A DNA stretch of 64,000 nucleotides from Delphinapterus leucas (taxonomy: Eukaryota; Chordata; Mammalia; Artiodactyla; Monodontidae): positions 5,520,138 to 5,584,137 of the forward strand of contig NW_022098021.1 in NCBI RefSeq assembly GCF_002288925.2, given 5' to 3'. The position numbers were made by a program, and so were the translations under genes. Below the pieces are notes generated by a model. That model made no database searches. It was given only the letters and a program-made list of their open reading frames with translations, and had not been told where the DNA came from. Shown here piece by piece: positions 27,201-41,100 of this stretch; position 1 is the first letter of the stretch; each line of letters starts with the position of its first letter.

Positions 27201-29799
27201 TCAGACTGCTGTGTTACAAGAATGCCCTTCACCTCAAATTCTTCAGATCCTTCTCTTTCTCTCACATTTGCTTGTTTCACATTTGCTTTTAAATAGTGAC
27301 AACTGGCATCTATGCCACCTGATAGCATGAACACTTGCTTTTCTCCTCCCAGCTTGTTATACTCAGTTAATTCTGGTGTTGGCACTCTTCATTTCCTGTT
27401 TGTAGCTATTGCTGTACCAAGAAGAGGAAACCTTCACCTCTTTCTTTTTCCTTTTTGATAAATGTATTGTGTGCTGACACCATGCCATTACGTGTGTAGT
27501 TGGGAATACAGAGAGGATTAAGGCGCAGTTCTCCCCTGCAAAGAGACAGTTTGCATTGTGTGCTACTTGCAGCAAAAGATAAAGTACAAAATGATGGGAA
27601 TAATTTTTAAACATGAGTATCAGGAGAATTTTTATAGAGTAAGAAGATTTTTCAGAAGTTGAATTGGAATTTACTGTGAGGGTGGGGTTTAGAGAGCTCG
27701 GTGTTGACAAGGAGGGTTGTTGATGAGTGTACCAGAGGAGGGGACAGCCTTCAAGCCTTGTGGATCCGGGAAGCAGCCTGGTGCCTTCAGGGAAGTTGTA
27801 TCGAATCTTTAGATGAATCGAAGAGGATCGTCACGATTTCAGTATTGTCTTTCTGTCCATGAACGTGGGCTCTCTGTCCAGTTCTTTTTTCCAGGTCTTC
27901 TTTAATGCCTTTCCACAAAGTTTTATAATTTTCTGTGTTCAAGTATTACATATATTTTGTAAGATATTCTGAGACACATTTGTGGTAATTGTTGGTATTA
28001 TAATTTGGCGTCTCAAAAATAAAAATTTTCTAGTTCATTATTCTTAGTGTGAAAATATGTGATTGACATTTGTGTGTTGGTTACTTTGAGACATTCTATT
28101 TCTAATAATTTGTAGATTCTTTTATATGTATATATACATATGTATATGTGTGTGTGTGTGTGTGTGTGTATAAAATTTGAACACTTACCTGCAAATAATA
28201 ATCTCTTCCTTTGTAATCTTTTTTCTGTTGTTTTCTTGCATTGGGATTGTACAGAAGAAGTCATAGTTGACATTTTTGTCTTGTACCTGATTTTAAAAGG
28301 GATGCTTCTAATGTTTTCATATTTAGGAGGATCTTTGCTCTGGCATCTTAGATACATTTGTATCTGAGAGGACACGTTTTAAAAAATTCTTTGAGAGAAG
28401 AAAATATTACATTTGTTTTTCCTAGAAGGGATTTAAAAGCGACTTTAGCATTTGTTCATGAGGCATTTATTCAGTGACTTCTGAGGGCCTCAAAGATGAG
28501 CAAGACAAAAATATACACTTTAATGGAGTTAATAGCTTTTATTTTTCATTTTATGACATTTTTAGTTTGAATTGTTTATCATTATCATGCCAATTAAAAG
28601 GTTTTAGTTGATAGGTATTGCCAAATATTCTTCCAAAAGAGATTGTAACAGTCGACACGAAAAATGTATGACAGTATTTATATGCCATCCACCCTTTTAA
28701 TAATTGTCTAAATAAACTTTTTAATCTACGCCAATCTGAGCCAATGATACGCTGGCTTTACTTTGCATCTCTTTTAATTATCAGTGAATATTAGCATCTT
28801 TTTATATGTTTGAGGCATTTAATTTTCTGCAAACTGACTACTTGTATAGTTTGTCCATTTTCTTTTGGTTGCTTTCTATTTTCTTAATGATTTTAAGAGC
28901 TATATAATAAGATGATTAGCCTTTTACTAAGTGTTGCAAATATCTTTTTTTGCTGTGTAGAAATATTTATTTTTTGAAGAAGTTAAATTCTATTTTGACC
29001 TTTGTGTTTTGTATGTCTTCATAACATTTAAAAAAATGTTCTTTGAGATACTTTTCGTTTTAAACTCTTAAATATTAAATCTGAATATTTGTCTTTTTTA
29101 TGGGCGTAGTGAATGGAAGGGTGAGTCACTTTTATTTATTTTATCTAAATAACCATCTGTTTGCTTTTATCTTTACTCAATTCGTCATTTAGGGGTGGCT
29201 AGTAAGTTGGCATATCTGACTACTGTCCATCTCCTCCCCTGAAGTTTTATGCTTATTTTTTCATATATATTTGGGGTCAAGTTTCATGCTTATTCTGTTG
29301 TGTTGACCCACTGTTCATGGGAGCCTTTATTCAATATTTTTGTTACTATAGCTTTCATCACTTTTTTAGTATCCAGTGACCTTATACAGTACTTTTTTCT
29401 TCCTTTTACTTTTTCAGTCTTCTTTCTTCTTTTTTTGTTCTTCCTCTGTACTTGCTTTACTTTAGTAATTTTCCTGGCTATCTTACTGCTTATTTTTCCA
29501 ATGAATATAATTAGTTTGGCTAAATAAAAAAAATTATGTTGGTTTTCTTATTGAGCTAGCATTATGCTTTTAGATTAGTTCGGGGTAGAATTGACATTTT
29601 TACAACAAATAGGTACAGGTATTTATTTTCTTTTGTTCAAGTTATCTTTTGTTTCTGACAGTAGAGTTTTACCTTTTTCTTCATGTAAGTCCTGCACATC
29701 CTAGGTAAGTTTGTGCCTAGATATTTTAGGTTTTTATTGCTAGTTAATGTAAGTGGAATTTTGTTTTTTGCAATCTGTTTGTCTCTCCCCCCTCTCCAA

Positions 29800-29830
<31 letters not shown>

Positions 29831-32800
29831 TCACTCACTCACTCACTCACTCACTCTCCCTCTCTCCCCCACCCCCATACGCCCATTGGATTAATGGAGT
29901 TTTCTTGATCCTTCTCCCCTCACCTGCAGCAATAATTTAGGTATTAACTATTTTTGTTGAGATGTAATTCACATATCATAAAATTCACTCTTCTAAAGTG
30001 TACAATTCAGTGGTGTTTAGTATACTCTCAAGGCTGTGCAACCATCATCATGGTCTAATTCCACAACATTTTCATAACCCTAAAAAGAAACTTCGTACCT
30101 ACCTATTAGTAGTCACTCCCCATTTTCCCCTCTCCTCAGTCCTTGGAAACCACTAATTTACGTTATGTCTTTATGGATTTGCCTCTTCTGGCCGTTTTAT
30201 GTAAATAGAATCATACAACGTGTGGCCTTCTTGTCTCTGGCTTCTTTCACTTAACAGTGTTTTCAAGCTTCATCCATGTTGTAGCATGAATCAGTATTTT
30301 TTTCCTTCATACAGGTGAATAGTATTCCATAGTACAGGCGAGATCACATTTTGTTCACCCGTTTATCAGTTGATAGACATTTGAGTTGTTTCCACTTTCT
30401 GACTATTTTATGCATAGTGCTGCTTTGAACATTCATGTACTGGTTTTTGTGTGAAGATAATGTTTTCAGTTATCTTGGGTAACATACTTAGGAGTAGAAT
30501 TACTGGTGTTTAACAATTTGAGGAACTGCCAGACTGTTTCCAAAGTGATTGCATTATTTTACACTCCCGCCAGCAATGTGTTAAGGATTTCGTTTTCTCC
30601 ACTTCCTCGCTAACACTTGTTATTGTTCTTATTTTTGATTATAGCCGTCATAGTAGGTATAATGTGGTATCACTGTGGTTTTGATTTGCATGTTCCTAAT
30701 GATGTTGAGCTTCTTTTTACATGCTTATTGGCCATTTGTTTATCTTCTTTGGAAAAATGTCTGTGCAAATCCTTTGCCAGTTTTAAAATTTGGTTATTTT
30801 TGTTGTTGAGTTATAAGAGTTCTTTATATATTCTATATATTGGACCTTTACTGAATATATGATTTGTAAATATTTTCTCCCATTCTGTGGGTTGGCTTTT
30901 CACTCTCTTGATGGTTTCCTCTGAAGTACAAAAAGTTTAAAATTTTAGTGAAGTCTAATTTCTTTTTCTTTTTCCCTTGGTTATGTGTGCTTTAGGTGTC
31001 AACTTAAGAAACACTTGTTTAACTGAAGATCATGAAGTATATGCTGGTTTTCTTAGAGTTTTATAGGTTAGTTCCTGCATTTAGATTTTTGAGGTAATTT
31101 TTGTGTACGGTGTAGGGTAGAGGTTGGATGTTACGTACTGTGTTTTGGTTTTATGTGTGGTCACCCCTAGAATTTTACCATGCATGCTTTACTCAGTATG
31201 AACTTGTTGAAGTCCTTCCTGCCCTCTTTCAGTGTTACAGTAACCTAGAATTTTAATTACACTTTGACTTGAACCTATCTCAGCCTAATAGTTTCACTGT
31301 CAGTGCTTATTCAGATTTACCCATACCTTCTTTTATTCTGTGCTTTTTGGAGGAAGGAGTTTTCTTCTGTATTGAAGTTGATCATTTAATTGTTCTTTCA
31401 CCAAGGAGATGTGAGTGACCTTAAAAATGTCTTTACTTTTCCCCTCACTTGCAAATTGTGCATAAGCTTTAAGATGACGTTTATTTCCCTTACTGTGAGC
31501 ACATTTTTTCATTGTCTAGTGTTGCTGATCAGTCTCCTGTGAATGTAATTGTCCTTTTTTTTTTAAGATAATTTGTCTTTTTTTGCTTTTGTAGCTTTTT
31601 AGGTTTTTCTCTTTATCTTTGGCATGCAACAGTTTCACCTGATTGATTGAAAGGGACTTGTTTTTACTTATTCTGTTCAGAACTCTTGTTTAGGATTTCT
31701 GGAATGAGGATTTCCTAGTTCTTGAATATCCCAAAGCTTTTCTTCGAATATTGCTCCTCCAGTATTTTCTTTATCCTGGAAATTTGCCTTCTCATTCTAC
31801 CTTCTGTGTATCTTAACCAGTCTTTTATATTTTCCAAGCTTTGTTTCTAGATTCTTCTCTGGTTTACTTTTCTTGTTTTTGTGTCTACCTTGCTATTTAA
31901 CTCACCTGTTAAGTTTTTTCTCCTTTAATTTTAATGGTTATAATTTTTACTCTTATAGAATATAGTTCTGTTTAAGAAGGACAAATGGGGCTTCCCTGGT
32001 GGCGCAGTGGTTGAGAGTCCGCCTGCCGATGCAGGGGACACGGGTTCGTGCCCCGGTCCGGGAAGATCCCACATGCTGCGGAGCGGCTGCGCCCGTGAGC
32101 CATGGCCGCTGAGCCTGTGCGTCCGGAGCCTGTGCTCCGCAACGGGAGAGGCCAAATGTTTGTCACTTCTTTCATGTCCTTAATCATTTTAGTTGTAGGG
32201 TTTTTTTAAATCTCCTTTATAGGGTTCTGTTATCTGGGATTCATTGTTTTCAGGTGCTAATTCTCAATGAATTGTGCATATTTGATTCTCATTTTGGGAG
32301 TTCTTTTCACATGAGATTATTTTCTGGGGAGAGATCATGTGTGCTTTGGGTTGTAGGTCATGTTTGTTTGTCAAAATAGTTGGTGTTTGCTTTACCCAGG
32401 TGTCCATTGCCAGTGCAGTTTAAGTTTTATAATTACACACTGGGATCCCTATCACACAGAATCTCCCGGGGATTTTTCTCTCCTGCACCTGTGCATGGTG
32501 CAGGCATTAGGTTTCCATTTCTCCTGAACTGCGCACCCACCCCCACCCCCCCGCGCACGCCAAGCCCTCTTCCTTTCCTCCATCTCTGTTCCACAAACAA
32601 GCCTACCTATTGCCTGTGGGCTGACAGGTAGAAGTTTTCTCCTCCACCATTGCCTGATGGTACAGCTTTTCCAGACTCCTGGCTTTACACTGGGATTTGA
32701 ATTTCATTTTTCACATTTTATGTGCTGAAGGCCATGTTTCATATGCCTATGTGAACATGGAAGCCTTAACTTGTAGACACTATATCTGGCCTGGGATGTG

Positions 32801-35080
32801 GTTTTCCAAAGTTCCCACAGTATAATCTCTAGTTCACAATTTTGCCTTAATTTCTTGCTCTTGGAGTTTTTGCTTTTGTTGCTATTCTTTTGATTTCAGC
32901 TATGTTTTAAAATGTGGGTATTGTATTTTATCGTGCAGTTCTATGTGTTCATAATTTTGGTTGGGGTTGAGGGAGGGTATTTGTTTTATTTAGCTCAGTC
33001 TCTGATTTCCCAGAAATACGATTGTCTTAAGTGGATGTTTGTATTTAGGAACGATGTTCATTTGGTATTTCTTAATACTGGAGCCATTTACTTTATGCAT
33101 TCTGTCATTATTTACAAGAGTCTTTTTTGTTTGTTTCCTTGGGTTTTTCAGGTATAGAATTATGTCATCCAGAAACACTGATACTTTTACCTTCATAAGT
33201 TAATCTTAAATTTTTAAAATTTCATTTCTTTATTTTGTTCATTGCTCTGGTTAATTCGTCCAGTGGGCATTTCTGTATTGTTCCTCACTTTTCTTTGAAT
33301 TGGGTACTTTTAAGAAGGATTTTTTCGAATGTTCTAAAGCGATTAACTTACACATGACTTAAATATCTCAGTTTGCATATTCACTTAATAAGAAATTATA
33401 GTGTAATTATTGTATATGATCTCACCAAAATGTCATTTTAAGAGTTAATTACAAAAGTAACGCAAAAAATAAATACACAAATGAAATATTTTTAATTCAG
33501 ATTTTTTTTTAAATACAGATTTTCATTCTTCTTGTTTGTCTCTCATGGTATCCTCAGTGTGTTGCTATGTTTGCTTAAGTGTTCCAGTGATTGAGTACTA
33601 ATTAATAGCAAACTGTTGTAATAACCACAAGTAGCACCCCTGCCTCCACCCCCTCCCCATATAAGGGAAGATGGAACTTATAAAGGAATATTTACATGCA
33701 AGAGAGATGAAATGGAATCTGTTCATTCTACTTCACTTTTATTTTTAGTTACTGATTTCTGTAGTAAGGTTCTGCTCCTTTGTGCTGTCTGTAATTTAGT
33801 GTTACATGCAGGCAGTTAATATTAAGTGTGTTGTGCTTATCGTCTTCACAATACCAAGTACAGAATAACTCTCTCCAAGCAGATATGTGTGTATTTTACT
33901 CGATTCTTTAACATGTTTGCAAAATATTTTGGTGGCACAAAGCTATGCCTTTTGTGGCTGGATGTTTCAGTAATTTAGAGGTCAGTTTCCTTTCTAGCTT
34001 CCCATACAACTTAAATATTCTGTTACCCTTAAGGGTGGTGATCCTTATTACTGTTTCACATGTTTTATTCTGTATATGTTTAGATCATGCCAGCCAGCCT
34101 CAGCTCAGATATATTAACTCAGATTTCAGTGCTGAAACTTTGTACTAGAATAGCCACAAAATTTAAAATTCTGAAGAGAAAGCTTGTAACTTATAACCTG
34201 TAAATTCTACTAGATTGTTTTTGGTAGTTTTTCCTCGTATTTAGCCTTAAGGAGAGATTCTACCTTTTGTTTCACTTGTACGCCTGCTCTGGTGTCAGAC
34301 TCTTCCCCTCCTCTCCTGCTGCACCCCACTTCCCCCACCCTGCTCCCACACGTCGTTTAAGTTGTCACACTAACGCTCCTAAGTGTAATGGACCCCCTTT
34401 CTGTTCTCTGGTGTATGGCTTAGGGGTTGGGCAGCTGTATTAGATATTGGCTAAGAGCACAGGCTTTGGAATCAAATAGACCTGAGTTTCAATCTTGATT
34501 CTTTTGTTCAGTAACCTGTATTTGCCCTTACAATAAATTTTTTAAAATTATTTTTAAGTTAGTTTCTTCCTCTGTGAGGTGACTGTTGATATACCTACCT
34601 CACAGGGTTGTGAGGATTAAACAGTCGTGTATGTGAAGCACTTTTATTACTGCCTGACATATGGAAAGTGCTTAAGAATTGGTAGCTGTATTTGCTGCTG
34701 TTATTAATTTAAAGGTAGTAAACAAATTTACTCATTTTTGGTGACTTGGCCAGTTTTATATTGGAAGGGCTTAGAGACTAGCTTTAGGAAAACTGTAGAT
34801 GCATTTCATATTAGATGAGTGGGGAGTATGTATCTTTTGAAAATAGTTGAATAATCCTCCCAATTTTTGCAGTATGGATTGACCTACAATTAAATGTATA
34901 ATATACAGAGTTAGAAAAAACACAGAACTCTGGAAAAGTTTTTTAAAAATTAGGCTCATATGTAGGGCTTCCCTGGTGGCNNNNNNNNNNNNNNNNNNNN
35001 NNNNNNNNNNNNNNNNNNNNNNNNNNNNNNNNNNNNNNNNNNNNNNNNNNNNNNNNNNNNNNNNNNNNNNNNNNNNNNNN

Positions 35081-35111
<31 letters not shown>

Positions 35112-38100
35112 ATCATGAGTTTTAAAAATTAGGCTCATATGTTAACATAATAGCTTGGCTTCCTTATAAGTATTTTTCTAAAGGGTTTTAGACTTTTAAA
35201 CTTTCTCTTAGATGTATTTAAGACATACTTGCGAAATTCCTGTCCTATTTTAATGTCAGTGCAGTAGACATTGTGTTATAGCAGGAAGAGTATTAAACTG
35301 GAAGTTTGGAGACTTGGGTTTGAAGCCTGGCTTTGCTGTTGGCTGTGCACATGTGTCCTTGGTCAGATAACAACCCCCCTGTGTGTAAATTTCTGATCTG
35401 TACTGCGGTGCTTGTTACCTGACCTACCTTCGTTGCTCAGAAAATCAGACAAAATAATTATGTCAGGGCTCTTTAGAAAATACAGAGGGCTATCCAGAGT
35501 AAAAATAAGTATTATCTCAGTTCTCAACCTTATTTTTATTCGCCTACATCTTTTTCAAAAAAGTGTTTGTGTTTTATGAATTCTTAGCAATTGAAATTCA
35601 TATCCCTGTTAATCATATTTCTGTGACCAGAAGCATTTTGGTAACTTTTTTCTTGAATTGTGAGATGGCATATTACTTCAGGTGAAGTTTTTCAGTTGTT
35701 CCCCAAATAGCCAGAAAATAGCTCCTGGATAAGCTAATTCTTTCAGGAAGTGTAACTAACTGTGGCTGGAGAAACCATTTTCAGTCTCTGCTCAGAACTG
35801 ATCGCCTCCATTAAGCCTTTGACTAACTGTGCCTGGTTTTACTTAATTTGCATTCCATCTGTATGGAGGCATGGAGTTGACAGTACATTCGTTTCTATTT
35901 GAGTGTTTCTGTAAGCCATTTTATGTCTTTTACATGTGACCTGGCCTTGTTTTCTCAGATAGCTTGGAATCTCCTGAGGGGTGAAGACAATTGTCCTTTC
36001 CCTTTCTCCACCATAGATTCATGATAGAGGATGCTCTGCATACAATGGTTTCTTGCTAGTTGTGTTTAGGTAAAACTCGCACTAGAGCCAGAGTATGCAT
36101 CTGCAGGAATTTTCAGTTGTCTACTATATAGCGTATGCCTGTTTAAAGACAAAGGCATCAAAACAGTATACGTCTTGATTTAAAAAAAAATATGGTATTT
36201 AAGCGGCCATGTATTTCAACTAAGACTAGACTTAGTTTTTTTTTTTGCTTTTTCAAACCATTCTGTTAGTAGTATTTGGCCAAAAGAAATCTAATAAATC
36301 TCATTAAATAATTTGATTTTTTGATACTAAAATATTTTAGGGATATGTGATATTTGTATTGTTAATAGCCATAGTTTTAAATGATTGATTACAAAAAAGG
36401 AATTATGCCTTTTATTAAAGAAAGGCTTTTATAAAAGGCATAATTTTATAGTCCCAGTTATTTCTCACTTTTTGATTAATTTATTAAATTATCAGTAATT
36501 CTTATTATTGAAGTTTCTCATGTAAACCTTGATGTGGAGGAGACGTATTCTTACAGTAAATATCCTAATTTATTTGGGAATGACTATATTTGAAAAAAAG
36601 AAATTCTTCACATTTGCTTTTAATCAGAGCTTTCTCTAAAACGAGACAAAATTGTCTTTCATTTTTGAACTTAAAGAATTTTGCTAAAGATGTTTCTTCC
36701 AAATGAACGTTTGCATTTTATTTTCCAGATTTTTTTCTCTGAAACCAATTTTTGCTTTCTAAGAAACATTTTTACATCTTCTTCAGGAATGTCATTGTCT
36801 GCTGGATCTTCCCCTCTTCACTCCCCCAAGATCACTCCACATACTTCTCCTGCTCCCAGAAGAAGAAGTCACACTCCAAATCCAGCAAATTACTTGGTGC
36901 CTTCTAGTGCCTCTACACCTGTTAATAATCCTGTTTCTCAGACTCCATCTTCTGGTCAGGTGATCCAAAAGGAAACTGTCGGTGGGACGACTTACTTCTA
37001 TACAGACACAACTCCAGCACCTTTGACTGGAATGGTACGTCTGCATTTAAAGGAGAAAAGAGAGGGCTCTTACAACAGCTTCTTCTTATTAATGAGATTA
37101 ACGAGGAGGTTTACCCAGTCCTGTCTCTCTATACTGTGATGTGAAAAAGTAATTAATTTCTGACTTAGATGATAATTCTAATCTCTTCTTACCTGTTCAA
37201 AGTAATCTGTTTCTGCATTAATAATATCTCTAGTTTTGGACAAATCTGCTTGTAATCAGAAGTTATATTTAAGCTCTAGTTTATTACTTTATGGCATGTT
37301 TTGCTTATGGGGTTACCTAGTACTTGTGCTAGCTGGTGTTGGTGTTTGCTGACGGTTATTTGTAGATATAGGTAGTTTCACCTCTGAAGTTAGAGAAGTA
37401 GATGGATTCTTATCAGTAGTTGCTGAAAGCAAACCGATGATAAATGCTTGCTCAGGCGAGGCAGTGATTTAATAGCTAGAACTCTGGATGGTGGAGGACA
37501 CAGTGATAGGAGGCCTCCAGCATGGGTCACTGGTAAGGAGGGAGGAGGTTCAGGGAGCCCTGATTATGGGTAAGGAAAGAGCTACCAAAGGACTATGGGG
37601 GGGGAGGGGCCGAGAGGGAAGCGTCATGTTCCATAAATTGTACACTTTTAGTTTCATAATTTTGTCCATGTTGAAAAATTATTTAGCTATAGAAAAATAA
37701 GTAGTAGATGAAGATCTCGTGAGTAAGAAAGCCAAATTCCATTAAAATATGAATGCTGGTCTAAACTGTAGATATTTGACAAAATCATAACTGACAGGCT
37801 TAGATGAAAAAGTATGTTTGGATTTTGGTAAGCAGATTTTGACCCCGTAAGTTAAATTAATGATTTATTTTGATTACATTTAATATTTTACTAAAAGGCA
37901 GTTTGAGTGGAAAGACAACAGATTTTTATTTTTCCTTTTTAAGAGTCCCAGTTCTGCCATTGTTTTGTGACTCTTGAATCTTAGTACCTCTGAGACTGGT
38001 CCCCCGATCGTAAATGAGGTTAAGCACACGACCATCGTATGAGAAATAAATGTGAAAACATTTATAGAAGTACTTGTAAATCATGTAAAATGCTTTCTAA

Positions 38101-41100
38101 AAAATAATAAAATAGCTAATAGTTTCTTGTTTTGTTTTGTTTTTGGTCAGAGATCTTTCAAAAGTTATCACAGAACAGCTTGCCGAACTGAAGGTCAAAT
38201 AATTGAGGTAGAGTAGAGACTTTCCTTGGTTCTTTCAAGTAAGAATTCCATCAATGTTTTACTTTTGGGGGGAGGGGTTATTATATTTTATAATTATTTA
38301 CGTTTTTTATTTTATCATATTTGTAGAAAAAAGTTAGTTTAATCTATGAAGAGGTTCTTTTGTCACAAAACTGTCTCAGCTGTTTTTGTGGAGATTATAT
38401 GTGGCACATTTTTGTAATGTTTTTACCCTTCAAACCACTCTTAAAAATATGCTCATGGTAAACCTGAGGTAGTCATGCCCAACTATACTACCTGATATAA
38501 GGAAACCAAGGCAAGAAAAAGGAGGCACTCTTCTCCCTTCAGGTATAGGTTAAAGGAAACCTTACAGGTATTGCAAAATCACTTCCTGGTTGAGGTCCAG
38601 AGCAGAAGAGCCACATGAGGGCAACAGAAATCAACTGAATTCATTTTTAAAAGAGAAAAAAAAATGTTTGTTTTGGCTTTAAAAATGAAAGAATAAAACA
38701 AAAGATATTTTAAGATGTACTTGATTTTGTATCGTGGACCAGTTGAAGGGAAGGAGAGGCAGAGGAAAAAGGGAAAAAAGCGGGGTGGTGAGAAGATTCC
38801 AATTGGAAGAGGCAAAGCCAAGAAGCTGGAAGCAGAATTTAGTAACTTTGTTGTAGTTTGATTGGAAGGTATATTGTCATACCCTTCTGTTCACCTCCAC
38901 TGCTGACCCAGAGTATGTTGGTCCTCTTTTCTGTTCTAGTTTGAAGTGTTAAGCATCTAGATAACATTTTGTTTAGTTTGGTCGCTAGAAACCCTTAAAG
39001 AGGACAGTTCTTTGGGCGTCCACGGCAGAGTTACTACATGAACTGACTGTGCCCAAGCACCTTTAATATCTACTTTCTTCCTCTCTTCCAGCTGCCTTAA
39101 AAAAATACTTACAAAGAGCTCCTTTTGCCTCTCATTGGAGCTAAAATTTTACTGTATCTGAAGAAATGTTTCCTTTCTCATTAGATTTTTAAAAACTTGT
39201 TATTCCAATAAAGATTATTTAAAAAATGAAATAATTCAGAAGGTATACTAATAATAGCTATTCTCAGGTGTTTAATTCACTATTATTTAAAGATTAAAAG
39301 TATCAATTTGTCACTGTCATTTAAAGATTAAAACTTTATCGAAATAATGATAGAGCTTATCAATTGATCATGATATTTTCCCCCTTCCTATCTTTCAGGT
39401 TTTTCCAAACTACCACATTTATCCTCCAACTGCACCTCATGTTGCTTATATGCAACCAAAAGCAAATGCACCTTCCTTCTTCATGGCTGATGAACTCCGA
39501 CAGGTATGCTTTCAGAGTTCGGAGTGGAAATACTTAATGTCTGTCGTGCTTTAGCAAAGAACTGGAGAAAGAACAGAGCTCCTTTCAAATTGTATTACTT
39601 AATCAAATATGCTGTAATAAAGAAGATAGAATTTAGAGTTTATGAGACTAATTGATATTTATTTAAGGAAACCCATTTTTAAAGAAAATTGCAAGTAACT
39701 GTGTTCAGATGTAGAACACGGAGTAGCTATTTAAATGGGCCACCTTTTTGCACGGCACCTCCTGTGCACTGGAAGGTCTCTGAAGTATACAAATAAATAA
39801 TTTAAATGGTTTCTAACCACTAGACAACTTTTTGCTAATATCTGTAGTAGTTGGCTAATAAGTAATTTGGCCTAGAAATGAACTTCATTTTTAAGGCAGC
39901 TCAATATTTTCTGTAAAGTAGGTTTTATAAAATTATTTAGTTTTTTTGTCAGTGTTAAACAGGTATTATTTGATATGTAGAATTTTACTTTACTCTTCGA
40001 TTCTCGGAGATGTTTTTATTTCACAGAAGTAAGTTGCACCAGTATAATGTTTGTAGAGTGAATTATCGACGAGCTTGGCCACAGAGCTAGCCGTATGCTC
40101 TGGGTTATAGCACTGCTACTTGAAACCAACCTTAGCAATGGGCAGGTCTATCCAGGACTGGAATTTAGACATTTCACATTATTGGAAATGTTATGTCCTG
40201 ATACCAACATTAAAAAGTACACATGCCAAAAATATTAGTACTCAGGCTCTTCAGTTGCAATAGAAAGTCCAGATTTCAGAAGTTGTGTTTAGATGTAAAT
40301 ATACTTGTTTTCTTTTCTTAGGAGCTGATTAACAGACATTTAATAACAATGGCTCAGATTGATCAAGCAGATATGCCAGGTAAAATGCAAGTTGACTGAT
40401 CCTTCCTTTTAAAGGAGAGTGTAATCCTTATGTAGTCCTACATGTTTTTATGCCTTAAGCTAGCTAATTACTATTTTATGACTACATTTATTTGAAACCT
40501 ACTTAAGAAGAATTCCAAGATGCCATTGATCTAGAATTTTTTCAAAGAATTCTACATGTGACAAGATTCTAGTTCATCCAAAAAATAGGTAGTTTTAGAA
40601 TTCATGGTGATTTACCTCGTCGTGCACTAGAATATTATTATCTTTTGAAACGATGAAGTATAGGTACTTAAGTAGGGGTGGGGAGGTGAGTGTTATTATC
40701 ATTGAGGCTGCGGCATGCCAGACAGGGTACTAAGGCTTTCTGTGTGTAAGTTTTTTCCTCACAAAACTCCTGTGGTATAGATACTAATATTATCACCTTT
40801 GTTTTACGTGTGAGGAAACTGAAGTTAACAGGCAGGTTAAGTAACTTGCCTCTAAGAACAAGTGGCTAGTAATTATCTGACCGAGTCAGGATTTAAACCT
40901 CGGTTTTTCTGACTGTACCATGATGTTTGTCAGCATTAAAATCTCTTTGCCTAGCTTATTCGGTATAGGCACAGTGAAATGTGCTGTAATTTAGGAAAAC
41001 TTTATAAATAACACAGTAGGAATACATTTGCTATAGCGACAATCTCAAAACACCTGGTTGTGATCACGAATTCAGCACAGTCCACTGTGTATCCTCTTGA

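Larger units (their letters stand above)
6215..36786 (+). other. PAN3 long intron, 30.6 kb
   Basis: The intron starts gtaagt and ends tcttcttcag, and contains one 100-N gap. Supported contents: a pyrimidine tract, several CHR-type SINEs, MER5-type hAT fossils, L2, L1, MIR, an LTR-like element and microsatellites, each listed separately. The stretches 7530-10300, 10700-14000, 15240-17060, 17530-19100, 19370-24250, 26220-27450 and 35450-36400 show only AT-rich, apparently single-copy sequence to my eye. A region of higher GC at about 12340-12790 is unexplained. Confidence 0.85.
37035..39398 (+). other. PAN3 intron, 2.4 kb
   Basis: Non-coding. A G-rich tract lies at 37597-37618 and a degenerate 34-bp tandem duplication at 39277-39344. 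I see no recent SINE or L1 insertion. The remainder is unassigned AT-rich sequence. Confidence 0.85.

Noticed and set aside
29249..29527. Hydrophobic 92-codon open frame resembling a membrane protein
   Set aside because: Falls in T-rich, reversed L1-like sequence, where Phe and Leu codons are produced by base composition.
29799..29876. Regular repeats that could suggest an array such as CRISPR
   Set aside because: Pure di- and tetranucleotide microsatellite without spacers, in a mammalian intron.
36681..37139. 152-codon open frame that looks like a small gene
   Set aside because: Its middle (36787-37034) is a PAN3 exon; the extensions lie beyond clear splice sites and the join to the next PAN3 exon is exact.
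38150..38214. Possible cryptic exon: gtcag|agatct ... ttgag|gtagag
   Set aside because: Contains a stop (aaataattga) in the PAN3 phase, is not part of the known PAN3 protein, and the donor is weak.
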